Shown here: positions 6,323 to 13,162 of the stretch, one piece after another
How positions within the stretch are numbered: the stretch's first letter is position 1
How the letters are laid out: each line of letters opens with the position of its first letter
Origin: CALAEC01 sp050692915
Lineage (GTDB): Bacteria; Actinomycetota; UBA4738; CALAEC01
DNA: 14,373 nt
Assembly (NCBI GenBank): GCA_050692915.1
Contig: JBOGVU010000066.1
Coordinates: 1-14,373, forward strand
Direction: 5' to 3'
Notes under the pieces: model-generated
Databases searched by the model: none
What the model was told of the DNA's origin: nothing
What the model saw: the letters and a program-made list of their open reading frames with translations, nothing else
Program-made: the position numbers and the translations under genes

Positions 6323-8917
6323 ATGGGAAGTTCCTTCCGGGTTCGATCGATCTTCGCCGCGGTGGGCACGTTCTTGGCCACCACGGCGCTGTCCATGGGG
6401 ACGGCCTCCGCCATCCCGCCCGTCGTCGGTGCCAACGTCAACGTCAGCCGCGCCGCCGGGAACCAGCACGAGGCCGCGGTAGCGATCGATCCCACCAACA
6501 CACAGCGGGTGTTCGTGGGCTCCAACGACGAGACCAGGAACCTGCAAGGGATCTTCACCGCGCGGAGCACCGACGGAGGAGCCACCTGGACCACCGGGGC
6601 CCTGGGGACGGGCGCCGGCGGGGATGGGCTCACCCCGGCATGCTGTGACCCCACCACGTCCTGGGACGCGTTCGGCAACCTCTTCGTCGGATACCTCGGC
6701 TTCCCGGCGGGGGGCGGGCGGACCATCGAGGTGCTCGTCAGCACCGACGGCGGAGCCACGTTCACCAACCTCGGCCCGGTGGCCACCGGGCCTTCGCTTG
6801 ACCAGCCCACGGTCACGACCGGGGCCGGAGCCGTGTGGGTGACGTGGCGGCAGAGCGCGGCGGTTGGCATCCAGGCCGCCGGTGCCACGGTTACCGGGCT
6901 GGGGACGGTCGGCGCGTTCACCGCGCCACAGACCGCGCCCGGCTCCGCGGGCGGCAACTTCGGTGACATCGCCATCGGACCTGCGGGACAGGTGCTGGTG
7001 ACCTACCAGATCCCTTCGGGTGGCCAGGGACCGGCCACGATCTTCACGAACGCCGACGCGGACGGCCTGGGCGCCGGGGGGTTCGGCGCGGCGGTGGCGG
7101 CAACGGCCACCAACGTTGGCGGGTTCGACTTCATCCCACCCCAGCCCGACCGCTCGGTGGATGCGGAGGCGGGCCTGGCATACGACCTATCCGGGGGACC
7201 GCAGAACGGACGGGTGTACCTCGTCTACACGGACGAGGCCCCGGACGAGAGCAACGACATGGATATCTTCCTCAGGTTCTCGGACAACAACGGGACGACG
7301 TGGTCGGCTCCGGCCCAGGTCAACGACGACGCCACCACCCGCAGCCAGTTCCTTCCCCGGATCGCCCTCGACCAGACGACCGGGGATGTCGCCTTCTCCT
7401 GGCACGACTCGCGTCTCGACGACGGATCCGGGCCCAACGCCAACGACGTCGACGGCACGGCCAACAACGACGCACAGCTCTGGGGTTCGTTCAGCGTCGA
7501 CGGAGGGGCCACCTTCCTCCCGAACTTCCAGGTGAGCGCGGGAACGTCAGATGAAGACGGGGCCGAGCCGCCCGCCGCCTGCTGCGCCGATCTGGACTAC
7601 GGCGACTACACCGGTCTGGCCTTCCAGGGCGGGGTGGCCCACCCGGCGTGGGCGGACAACTCGAACAGTACCGGGGACAACCCAGCGGGCGCCCTGGCCA
7701 CGGTGGACATCTACACGGCCAGGATCCTCCCCTTCGCCGCGGACCTGTCGATAGCCAAGAGCGACTCCCCGGACCCCGTGGCGGCCGGAACCGAGCTCGA
7801 CTACACGATCGCGGTACAGAACGACGGTCCCGACGCGGCCACGAACGTGGTCGTGACGGACGTGCTGCCCGCCGGCGTGACCTTCGTGTCCTCCACGGCC
7901 CCGTGCGTCGAGGCACCCGCGGGCACGCTGACCTGCACCCTGGGCAGCATCCCGAACGGGGGATCGACGAGCTTCACGATCACCGTCCTCGTCGACGCTG
8001 ACCTGGTCTTTGATGCCGGCGGGCCGACCACGATCACGGACACGGCCTCGGTCACCTCGGACCTGCTGGATCCCGATCCGTCGGACAACAGCGACTCTGA
8101 GGACACGACCGTGGTGGCGGAGGCCGACCTCGAGATCGTCTCCTTCGAAGCGGTGGATCCCCCCACCGAGATCCTGGTGGGCGAGGACGCCTCGATCACG
8201 TTCCACAAGGTCATCACGAACAACGGCCCTTCGTCTCCGATCGACGCCGAGTTGACGCTGACGGCGTCGGCCAGCCCGGGGGCCACCGTGACTCCGACCA
8301 ACCTGGTGCTCTCCGAGCCGGCCCTGGAGCTGGGGGAGCTTCGAGAGGTCGAGGAGGAGTTCACGGTGAGCTGTGACGAGCCGAGCTCCCACACCTTCAC
8401 GTTCACCAACGTCATCGCGCCGGCGAACGCGGCCGACACCGATCCGAACCCGGCGAACAACGAGGCCGAGGTGGTTCTGGAGATCGAGTGCGTGGTCCCG
8501 GTGCTCATCAACATCAAGCCGGGCAGTTTCCCGAACTCGGTCAACGTGGGGAACAGGGGGGCGATCCCGGTGGCGGTGCTGACCACCGCGGCCGGGGAGG
8601 CCGGACTACCCGTGGCGTTCGATGCCACGTCGATCGACCCGCTGAGCGTGCGGTTCGGGCCGGCCGACGAGGTGTTCGCGGAAACCGGTGGCGCGTTCGA
8701 GTTCCACCGTCGAGGGCACATCGAGGATTCGTTCGAGCTCGACGAGGTGACCAAGGACGGCGACCTCGACATGGTCCTGCACTTCCGGGCCAATGAGACC
8801 GGCCTGGTCGCCGGCGACACCGAGGCGTGCGTCAAGGGCGACTGGGTCGACGGGAGCGGCGGCGTCCACTCGTTCTTCGGGTGCGACTCGCTGAGGACGG
8901 TTCCGCCCGGACCATAG
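6323..8917 (+). CDS. Large secreted protein with Asp-box (BNR/sialidase-like) repeats, DUF11-like domains and a conserved C-terminal secretion-associated domain
   Basis: 864 residues from the ATG at 6323; a GTG at 6287 lies upstream of the predicted transcription start. The signal peptide ends TASA-IPP, with cleavage after residue 30. Residues 31-470 look like a sialidase-type beta-propeller, with Asp-boxes STDGGATWT (82-90), STDGGATFT (140-148), DNNGTTWS (321-328) and SVDGGATF (391-398). Two double-Cys sites occur (107-108, 420-421). Residues 473-598 form a DUF11-type domain (DLSIAKSDSPDPVAAGTELDYTI). Residues 601-722 are a second, more diverged DUF11/CARDB-like domain. Residues 727-856 match a domain common in exported proteins (IKPGSFPNSVNVGNRGAIPVAVL ... 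KDGDLDMVLHF). There is no C-terminal anchor, so it is probably released. Sialidase catalytic residues were not identified, so a glycosidase function should not be assumed. Confidence 0.85.
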   Translation: MGSSFRVRSIFAAVGTFLATTALSMGTASAIPPVVGANVNVSRAAGNQHEAAVAIDPTNTQRVFVGSNDETRNLQGIFTARSTDGGATWTTGALGTGAGGDGLTPACCDPTTSWDAFGNLFVGYLGFPAGGGRTIEVLVSTDGGATFTNLGPVATGPSLDQPTVTTGAGAVWVTWRQSAAVGIQAAGATVTGLGTVGAFTAPQTAPGSAGGNFGDIAIGPAGQVLVTYQIPSGGQGPATIFTNADADGLGAGGFGAAVAATATNVGGFDFIPPQPDRSVDAEAGLAYDLSGGPQNGRVYLVYTDEAPDESNDMDIFLRFSDNNGTTWSAPAQVNDDATTRSQFLPRIALDQTTGDVAFSWHDSRLDDGSGPNANDVDGTANNDAQLWGSFSVDGGATFLPNFQVSAGTSDEDGAEPPAACCADLDYGDYTGLAFQGGVAHPAWADNSNSTGDNPAGALATVDIYTARILPFAADLSIAKSDSPDPVAAGTELDYTIAVQNDGPDAATNVVVTDVLPAGVTFVSSTAPCVEAPAGTLTCTLGSIPNGGSTSFTITVLVDADLVFDAGGPTTITDTASVTSDLLDPDPSDNSDSEDTTVVAEADLEIVSFEAVDPPTEILVGEDASITFHKVITNNGPSSPIDAELTLTASASPGATVTPTNLVLSEPALELGELREVEEEFTVSCDEPSSHTFTFTNVIAPANAADTDPNPANNEAEVVLEIECVVPVLINIKPGSFPNSVNVGNRGAIPVAVLTTAAGEAGLPVAFDATSIDPLSVRFGPADEVFAETGGAFEFHRRGHIEDSFELDEVTKDGDLDMVLHFRANETGLVAGDTEACVKGDWVDGSGGVHSFFGCDSLRTVPPGP

Positions 8918-8926
8918 GCGGGGTGG

Positions 8927-8956
8927 GGTGCCCCCGGGGACGCCTCCGGGGGCACC
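8927..8956. terminator. Strong hairpin between convergent secreted-protein and mgtC-like genes
   Basis: GGTGCCCCCGG (8927-8937) pairs with CCGGGGGCACC (8946-8956), giving an eleven-base-pair stem with an eight-base loop in the 41-base gap between convergent stops. No T-run is present on either strand. Placement and stability suggest a bidirectional terminator. Confidence 0.72.
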
Positions 8957-8958
8957 GA

Positions 8959-9630
8959 TCATCGGCTCCACTCGACGCCGCGGACGCCCGGCATCGCCCG
9001 GATCAGGACCATGACCTCCTCGGGGGAGCTCTCCGCGGGGATCCGCACGGACAGGACCAGCTCGATCTGGTCCTCGCCCTCGTCCACGACCCGGAGGTTG
9101 TCCACCCGGATACCGGCGGCTCCCAGGTCCTTCATGAGCCGGTCCAGGGGGACCTCCGGCCGCACCTCGAGGACCAGCTCCTCCTGCTCGGTGCGGAGCC
9201 CCCGCACCGCTCTGCGGACCGGACGGAGGGCCACGATGGTCAGCACGGCGATGGCCGTCCCCGCCCCGGCCACCAGGTACGCGCCCGCGCCGACCGCCAT
9301 CCCCAGGGCCGCCGTGACCCACAGGCTGGCCGCCGTGGTCAGGCCCCTGACCGTGAGGCCCTGCCTGAAGATCACGCCGGCCCCCAGGAACCCGATCCCG
9401 GTGACGATTTGCGCGGCGATCCGGGTGGGGTCCGTCCGGACGTCGCCACGCCCGGTGAGCTCGCCGAACCCGTACGCGGAGATCACCGTGAACACGCAGG
9501 ACCCCAGGGCCACCAGCATGTGGGTCCGGAAACCCGCCGGCTGGTCCCGGAGTTCACGCTCGAAGCCGATCAGCGCCCCGGCCACGGCGGCCCCGAGCAA
9601 GCGGAGGACCAGCTCCACGTCGAGAGGCAT
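8959..9630 (-). CDS. MgtC/SapB family membrane protein
   Basis: 223 residues from the ATG at 9630. The N-terminal half is a multi-helix membrane domain with the family signatures ALIGFERELRDQPAGFRTHMLV (19-40), IVTGIGFLGAGVIF (75-88) and TVRGLTTAASLWVTAALGMAVG. A soluble C-terminal domain (about 148-223, LVLEVRPEVPLDRLMKDLGAAG ... MPGVRGVEW) looks ACT-like, as in longer MgtC homologues. The family includes Salmonella MgtC, linked to growth at low Mg2+ and to F-ATP synthase, but most chromosomal members are uncharacterised and transport is not established. No Shine-Dalgarno sequence precedes the ATG. A CATAAT element six bases upstream suggests a leaderless transcript. The gene diverges from nrdR, and an NrdR-box-like site lies in its promoter. 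Confidence 0.9.
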   Translation of the reverse strand: MPLDVELVLRLLGAAVAGALIGFERELRDQPAGFRTHMLVALGSCVFTVISAYGFGELTGRGDVRTDPTRIAAQIVTGIGFLGAGVIFRQGLTVRGLTTAASLWVTAALGMAVGAGAYLVAGAGTAIAVLTIVALRPVRRAVRGLRTEQEELVLEVRPEVPLDRLMKDLGAAGIRVDNLRVVDEGEDQIELVLSVRIPAESSPEEVMVLIRAMPGVRGVEWSR

Positions 9631-9636
9631 GCCGGG

Positions 9637-9642
9637 ATTATG
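9637..9642 (-). promoter_or_regulatory. -10 element of the mgtC-like gene, predicted leaderless transcript
   Basis: Minus-strand CATAAT lies six bases before the ATG at 9630, the same hexamer and spacing as at the LysM gene, which puts the start site on the A of the ATG. The hexamer 17 bases upstream (GGGACC) is a poor -35, so the promoter may be weak or need another factor. The NrdR-box-like site at 9646-9661 falls in its spacer. Confidence 0.55.
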
Positions 9643-9645
9643 GCA

Positions 9646-9661
9646 CCACCAGATGTTGCGG
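9646..9661. promoter_or_regulatory. NrdR-box-like site 1 before nrdR
   Basis: CCACCAGATGTTGCGG fits the general NrdR box (acaCwAtATaTwGtgt) at most core positions; the w after the first C is C instead. It differs by two bases from the site before nrdJ at 10225-10240. It overlaps the predicted nrdR -35 and the divergent mgtC-like promoter. Confidence 0.75.
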
Positions 9662-9684
9662 TCCCTTCGGCACCGGTCCAAGAT
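9656..9684 (+). promoter_or_regulatory. Predicted nrdR promoter
   Basis: TTGCGG (9656-9661) and CAAGAT (9679-9684) are separated by 17 bases. Each lies inside one of the two NrdR-box-like sites, an arrangement expected for simple repression. The -10 match is weak, so the exact elements are uncertain. Confidence 0.45.
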
Positions 9685-9691
9685 GTTGCGC
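9676..9691. promoter_or_regulatory. NrdR-box-like site 2 before nrdR
   Basis: GTCCAAGATGTTGCGC contains CAAGATGTTG, an exact fit to the CwAnATnTwG core. It shares AGATGTTGCG with site 1, exactly 30 bases away, so both sites face the same side of the helix. It covers the predicted nrdR -10 and start site. Confidence 0.78.
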
Positions 9692-9711
9692 TCGGAGGAA
9701 GGAGGGCATGG

Positions 9712-10209
9712 ATGCGATGCCCGTGGTGCGGGGCCCCGGACACGAGGGTCGTGGACTCGCGGCCGGCCGAGGACGGCACAGCCATCCGCCGCCGCCGGGA
9801 GTGCGCGTCCTGCGGCCGGCGGTTCACCACGTTCGAGCGGGGCCAGGGCGCGTTCCTCCGGGTCATCAAGCGTGATGGGGCCAAGGAGCCCTACGACCGG
9901 CAGAAACTCGTCGACGGCGTCCGCAAGGCGATCAAGAACCGCCCGGTCACCGAGGAGCAGGTGGCCGCCCTGGCCGGCAGGGTGGAGGAGACGCTCCGGC
10001 GCGCGGGCCCCGAGGTCACCACCCAGGAGCTCGGCCTCGAGGTGCTCAGCCACCTCCGCCCGCTGGACGAGGTGGCCTACCTCCGGTTCGCCTCGGTGTA
10101 CAAGGACTTCCAGGAGGTCACGGACTTCGAGCGGGAGCTCGGGCTGATGCTCCAGAAGCGGAAGCCGAAGCCGAAGCCGAAGCCGAAGCGCCCTGCCCCC
10201 CGTCGCTGA
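9712..10209 (+). CDS. nrdR: NrdR, ribonucleotide reductase transcriptional repressor
   Basis: 165 residues. NrdR senses ATP/dATP through an ATP-cone and represses ribonucleotide reductase genes. The N-terminal zinc ribbon has Cys at 3, 6, 31 and 34 (MRCPWCGAPDTRVVDSR ... RRRRECASCGRRFTTFE). The ATP-cone follows at about 46-136 (VIKRDGAKEPYDRQKLVDGVRKAI ... VAYLRFASVYKDF). The ATG at 9712 has a consensus AAGGAGG (9699-9705) six bases upstream. A nearby ATG at 9708 is out of frame. The C-terminus carries an unusual basic tail of Lys-Pro repeats encoded by four tandem AAGCCG units. nrdJ, a classic target, follows, and NrdR-box-like pairs precede both genes, so autoregulation is likely. Confidence 0.97.
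   Translation: MRCPWCGAPDTRVVDSRPAEDGTAIRRRRECASCGRRFTTFERGQGAFLRVIKRDGAKEPYDRQKLVDGVRKAIKNRPVTEEQVAALAGRVEETLRRAGPEVTTQELGLEVLSHLRPLDEVAYLRFASVYKDFQEVTDFERELGLMLQKRKPKPKPKPKRPAPRR
10162..10185 (+). repeat. Tandem AAGCCG x4 encoding (Lys-Pro)4 in the NrdR tail
   Basis: Four perfect six-base units extend the NrdR C-terminus with KPKPKPKP before RPAPRR. Copy number could vary by slippage without breaking the frame, since the unit is a multiple of three. Confidence 0.9.
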
Positions 10210-10224
10210 CCGGTGGGCCTCGGA

Positions 10225-10240
10225 CCACTAGATGTTGTGG
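10225..10240. promoter_or_regulatory. NrdR-box-like site 1 before nrdJ
   Basis: CCACTAGATGTTGTGG fits the NrdR-box core CwAnATnTwG exactly and has CCAC/GTGG ends as an inverted repeat. It is the best of the four sites in the window. Confidence 0.85.
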
Positions 10241-10256
10241 TCTCGGGTGGGCGCGA

Positions 10257-10272
10257 CCGCAAGATAGTGCGA
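10257..10272. promoter_or_regulatory. NrdR-box-like site 2 before nrdJ
   Basis: CCGCAAGATAGTGCGA fits the core with one deviation (G for T in the right half). It lies 32 bases from site 1, about three helical turns, the sort of spacing known for paired NrdR boxes. Confidence 0.7.
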
Positions 10273-10291
10273 CAATCTCGGGTGAAGTCCC

Positions 10292-10320
10292 TTGACACCG
10301 GGGCGCCCGGGGAGCAGAAT
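10292..10320 (+). promoter_or_regulatory. Predicted nrdJ promoter
   Basis: A perfect TTGACA (10292-10297), a 17-base spacer and CAGAAT (10315-10320) make the strongest promoter match in the window. The start site would be near 10327, leaving a leader of about 45 bases, too short for a cobalamin riboswitch. The two NrdR-box-like sites lie upstream, centred near -62 and -94. The spacer holds an inverted repeat, CCGGG-GCG-CCCGG (10298-10310). Confidence 0.75.
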
Positions 10321-10358
10321 CACAGGGCTGTAGTTCCTGTCATTCTTCCCCTCGCACC

Positions 10359-10365
10359 AAGGAGG
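10359..10365 (+). promoter_or_regulatory. nrdJ ribosome binding site (decides the start)
   Basis: AAGGAGG sits six bases before the GTG at 10372, the same sequence and spacing as for nrdR. It selects this GTG over in-frame starts further upstream, which would lie above the promoter. Confidence 0.88.
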
Positions 10366-10371
10366 CAGACG

Positions 10372-13158
10372 GTGGCTACCAGGGAACACGATGTCCGCAC
10401 CACGGGTCTCACGTTCAAGCGCTCCTTCACCACGGAGGGCAAGCATCCGTTCGACGAGGTCGAGTGGGAGACCCGCGACGCCATCATCCCGAACTTCAAG
10501 GAGGGCGGGAACGCGTTCGAGCAACGCGACGTCGAGTTCCCCAAGACGTGGTCCCAGAACTCCACGAACATCGTGGCCCAGAAGTACTTCCGCGGTCCCC
10601 TGGGAACGCCCCAGCGCGAGTCGAGCGTCCGCCAACTGATCTCCCGGGTCGTGGACACGATCAAGGGTTGGGGAGTGAAGGACGGGTACTTCGCCTCCGA
10701 CCGCGACGCCGACGTGTTCGCCGACGAGCTCACCCACATCCTGGTGACGCAGAAGGCAGCGTTCAACTCCCCGGTGTGGTTCAACGTGGGCGTCCCGAAC
10801 ACGCCCCAGCAGTGCTCGGCGTGCTTCATCCTCGCCGTCGACGACGAGATGTCCTCGATCCTCAACTGGTACGTGGAGGAGGGGACGATCTTCAAGGGCG
10901 GATCCGGCTCGGGCATCAACCTCTCCCGGATCCGGTCCTCGAAGGAGCCGCTGGCCGGTGGCGGGACCGCCAGCGGGCCGGTGTCGTTCATGCGCGGCGC
11001 CGACGCCTCGGCCGGCACCATCAAGTCCGGGGGCAAGACCCGTCGGGCCGCCAAGATGGTCATCCTGAACGTGGACCACCCCGACGTCGAGGACTTCATC
11101 TGGTGCAAGGCCGTGGAGGAGCGGAAGCAGCGGGCCCTCCGGGACGCCGGGTTCGACATGGACCTCGACGGCAAGGACGCGTACTCGGTCCAGTACCAGA
11201 ACGCGAACAACTCGGTCCGGGTCACGGATGAGTTCATGCAGGCGTACCTCGATGACCGCGACTGGAAGCTGAAGGCGGTGCTGACCGGTGAGCCGCTGAA
11301 GACGATGCGGGCCCGTGACGTGATGCGCCAGGTGGCCCAGGCCGCCTGGGAGTGCGCCGACCCGGGCATGCAGTACGACAGCACCATCAACGACTGGCAC
11401 ACCTCCCCGGCCTCGGGGCGGATCAACGCCTCGAACCCGTGCAGCGAGTACATGCACCTCGACAACTCGGCGTGCAACCTGGCCAGCCTCAACCTGATGA
11501 AGTTCCTCGACGAGGACGGCAACTTCGACGTGGCCTCGTTCAAGCACGCGGTCGAGGTGGTGTTCACCGCCCAGGAGATCGTGGTGGGCAACTCGGACTA
11601 CCCGACCGACAAGATCGCCCAGAACGCCCGGGCGTTCCGCCAGCTCGGCCTGGGCTACGCGAACCTGGGGGCCCTGCTGATGGCCCGGGGCCTGCCGTAC
11701 GACTCGGACGGCGGGCGGGCCTGGGCCGGGGCCATCACCGCGCTGATGACCGGGCACGCCTACGCCACCTCGGCCCGGATCGCCGAGCACATGGGGCCGT
11801 TCGCCGGCTACGCGCCGAACCGGGATGCCATGCTTCGGGTGATCCGCAAGCACCGGGCCGCCGCAGACGACATCGATGCCGAGTACGTGTCGGAGGCCGT
11901 GCTGTCCTCGGCGAAGAAGGCCTGGGACGAAGCCATCCACCGAGGCGAGGGGCACGGGTTCCGCAACGCCCAGGCCACCGTGCTGGCTCCTACCGGCACG
12001 ATCGGCCTGATGATGGACTGCGACACCACCGGGATCGAGCCCGATCTGGCCCTGGTGAAGAACAAGAAGCTGGTCGGCGGGGGCACGATGCAGATCGTGA
12101 ACCAGACCGTGCCCCGGGCCCTGGTCCGGCTGGGGTACTCGCCGGAGCAGGCGGCCGACATCGTCGACTACATCGCCGAGCACAACACCGTGGCCGACGC
12201 CCCCCACCTGAAGACCGAGCACGAGCCGGTGTTCGACACGGCCATGGGGGAGCGGACCATCCACTACATGGGGCACGTGAAGATGATGGCCGCGGTCCAG
12301 CCGTTCATCTCCGGGGCCATCTCCAAGACCGTGAACATGCCCGAGGACGTCACGGTGGAGGACGTGGAGGGGCTGTACGTGGAGGGCTGGCGGCTCGGCC
12401 TGAAGGCCCTGGCCATCTACCGGGACAACTGCAAGGTGGCCCAGCCGCTGTCTGCGGACAAGCGGTCGAAGGATGCGGCGCCGATCAGCGCGGCCGGCGC
12501 CCCGGTGCGCCACCGGCTCCCGGCCACCCGCCCGTCCAAGACGTTCTCGTTCTCGGTCGGCGACGCGGAGGGCTACATCATCGCCGGGGAGTACCCGGAG
12601 GACGGGATCGGCGAGGTGTTCCTCAAGGTCGCCAAGCAGGGCTCCACGCTGTCGGGGATCATGGACGCCTTCGCCATCTCGGTTTCCCTGGGGCTCCAGT
12701 ACGGCGTGCCGCTGGAGGCGTACACCCAGAAGTTCATCAACATGAGGTTCGAGCCCTCGGGGATGACCAGCGACCCGGACATCCGGTTCGGCTCCTCGCT
12801 GGTGGACTACATCTTCCGACGCCTGGCGCTGGAGTACCTCCCGGAGGACAAGCGAGCCGGGCTCGGGGTGAAGTCGATCGCCGAGCGGAAGGCTGAGATC
12901 GACAGCGGGAACGGGCACGGCGAGGCCGCCCGGACGGGCGACATTGCCGAGGCAGCCGCCGAGTCCACGGAGGCGGCCCCGAGCGAACCCCAGCCGATCG
13001 AGCTGACGGCAGCGCCGGGAGCGGAGGCGGCCGAGGCCGACCGGCCCGCGGCGAGGATCCTCGACGCCCCGCTGTGCTACGCCTGCGGCTCCAAGATGCA
13101 GCCGTCCGGCTCATGCTACGTGTGCTCGAGCTGCGGCGCCACCAGCGGCTGCTCGTAG
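10372..13158 (+). CDS. nrdJ: NrdJ, adenosylcobalamin-dependent (class II) ribonucleotide reductase
   Basis: 928 residues from a GTG start. It reduces ribonucleotides to deoxyribonucleotides without oxygen or a separate radical subunit. By alignment to the known Thermotoga enzyme, the redox cysteines are C148 (QQCSACF) and C368 (DNSACNLASLNL). N355, C357 (thiyl radical) and E359 lie in NPCSEY, with the same 11-residue gap between the two later cysteines. NSPVWFN and LAPTGTIGLMMDCDTTGIEP are also conserved. The last 28 residues form the Cys-rich tail (C902, C905, C915, C918, C921, C927), ending CGATSGCS, which should re-reduce the active site. A low-complexity Ala/Glu/Pro linker (about 845-895) joins the tail to the core. 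The NrdR-box-like pair and a strong promoter precede it. The VOC gene follows four bases after its stop. Confidence 0.98.
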   Translation: MATREHDVRTTGLTFKRSFTTEGKHPFDEVEWETRDAIIPNFKEGGNAFEQRDVEFPKTWSQNSTNIVAQKYFRGPLGTPQRESSVRQLISRVVDTIKGWGVKDGYFASDRDADVFADELTHILVTQKAAFNSPVWFNVGVPNTPQQCSACFILAVDDEMSSILNWYVEEGTIFKGGSGSGINLSRIRSSKEPLAGGGTASGPVSFMRGADASAGTIKSGGKTRRAAKMVILNVDHPDVEDFIWCKAVEERKQRALRDAGFDMDLDGKDAYSVQYQNANNSVRVTDEFMQAYLDDRDWKLKAVLTGEPLKTMRARDVMRQVAQAAWECADPGMQYDSTINDWHTSPASGRINASNPCSEYMHLDNSACNLASLNLMKFLDEDGNFDVASFKHAVEVVFTAQEIVVGNSDYPTDKIAQNARAFRQLGLGYANLGALLMARGLPYDSDGGRAWAGAITALMTGHAYATSARIAEHMGPFAGYAPNRDAMLRVIRKHRAAADDIDAEYVSEAVLSSAKKAWDEAIHRGEGHGFRNAQATVLAPTGTIGLMMDCDTTGIEPDLALVKNKKLVGGGTMQIVNQTVPRALVRLGYSPEQAADIVDYIAEHNTVADAPHLKTEHEPVFDTAMGERTIHYMGHVKMMAAVQPFISGAISKTVNMPEDVTVEDVEGLYVEGWRLGLKALAIYRDNCKVAQPLSADKRSKDAAPISAAGAPVRHRLPATRPSKTFSFSVGDAEGYIIAGEYPEDGIGEVFLKVAKQGSTLSGIMDAFAISVSLGLQYGVPLEAYTQKFINMRFEPSGMTSDPDIRFGSSLVDYIFRRLALEYLPEDKRAGLGVKSIAERKAEIDSGNGHGEAARTGDIAEAAAESTEAAPSEPQPIELTAAPGAEAAEADRPAARILDAPLCYACGSKMQPSGSCYVCSSCGATSGCS

Positions 13159-13162
13159 CCAG

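Noticed and set aside
6323..7732. Calling the secreted protein a sialidase
   Set aside because: Asp-boxes occur in many propellers, and I could not identify the Arg triad or nucleophile of GH33 enzymes.
9631..10053. N-terminal extension of the mgtC-like gene across nrdR
   Set aside because: The extra translation is the antisense of nrdR. The MgtC fold starts at MPLDVELVLRLLG, with a -10 element directly upstream.
10210..10371. Cobalamin riboswitch before nrdJ
   Set aside because: B12 riboswitches do control some ribonucleotide reductase genes. Here the predicted leader is only about 45 bases and I see no B12-box-like element; NrdR-box-like sites explain the region better.
10213..10371. Longer nrdJ product starting at 10213
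   Set aside because: The extension would run through the NrdR-like sites and the TTGACA/CAGAAT promoter. The GTG at 10372 has AAGGAGG at ideal spacing and starts where homology begins.
10228..12918. An open frame of about 900 codons on the minus strand opposite nrdJ
   Set aside because: High third-position GC in nrdJ removes stops from the opposite strand. The translation is Arg/Gly/His/Val-rich without domains, while nrdJ is unmistakable.
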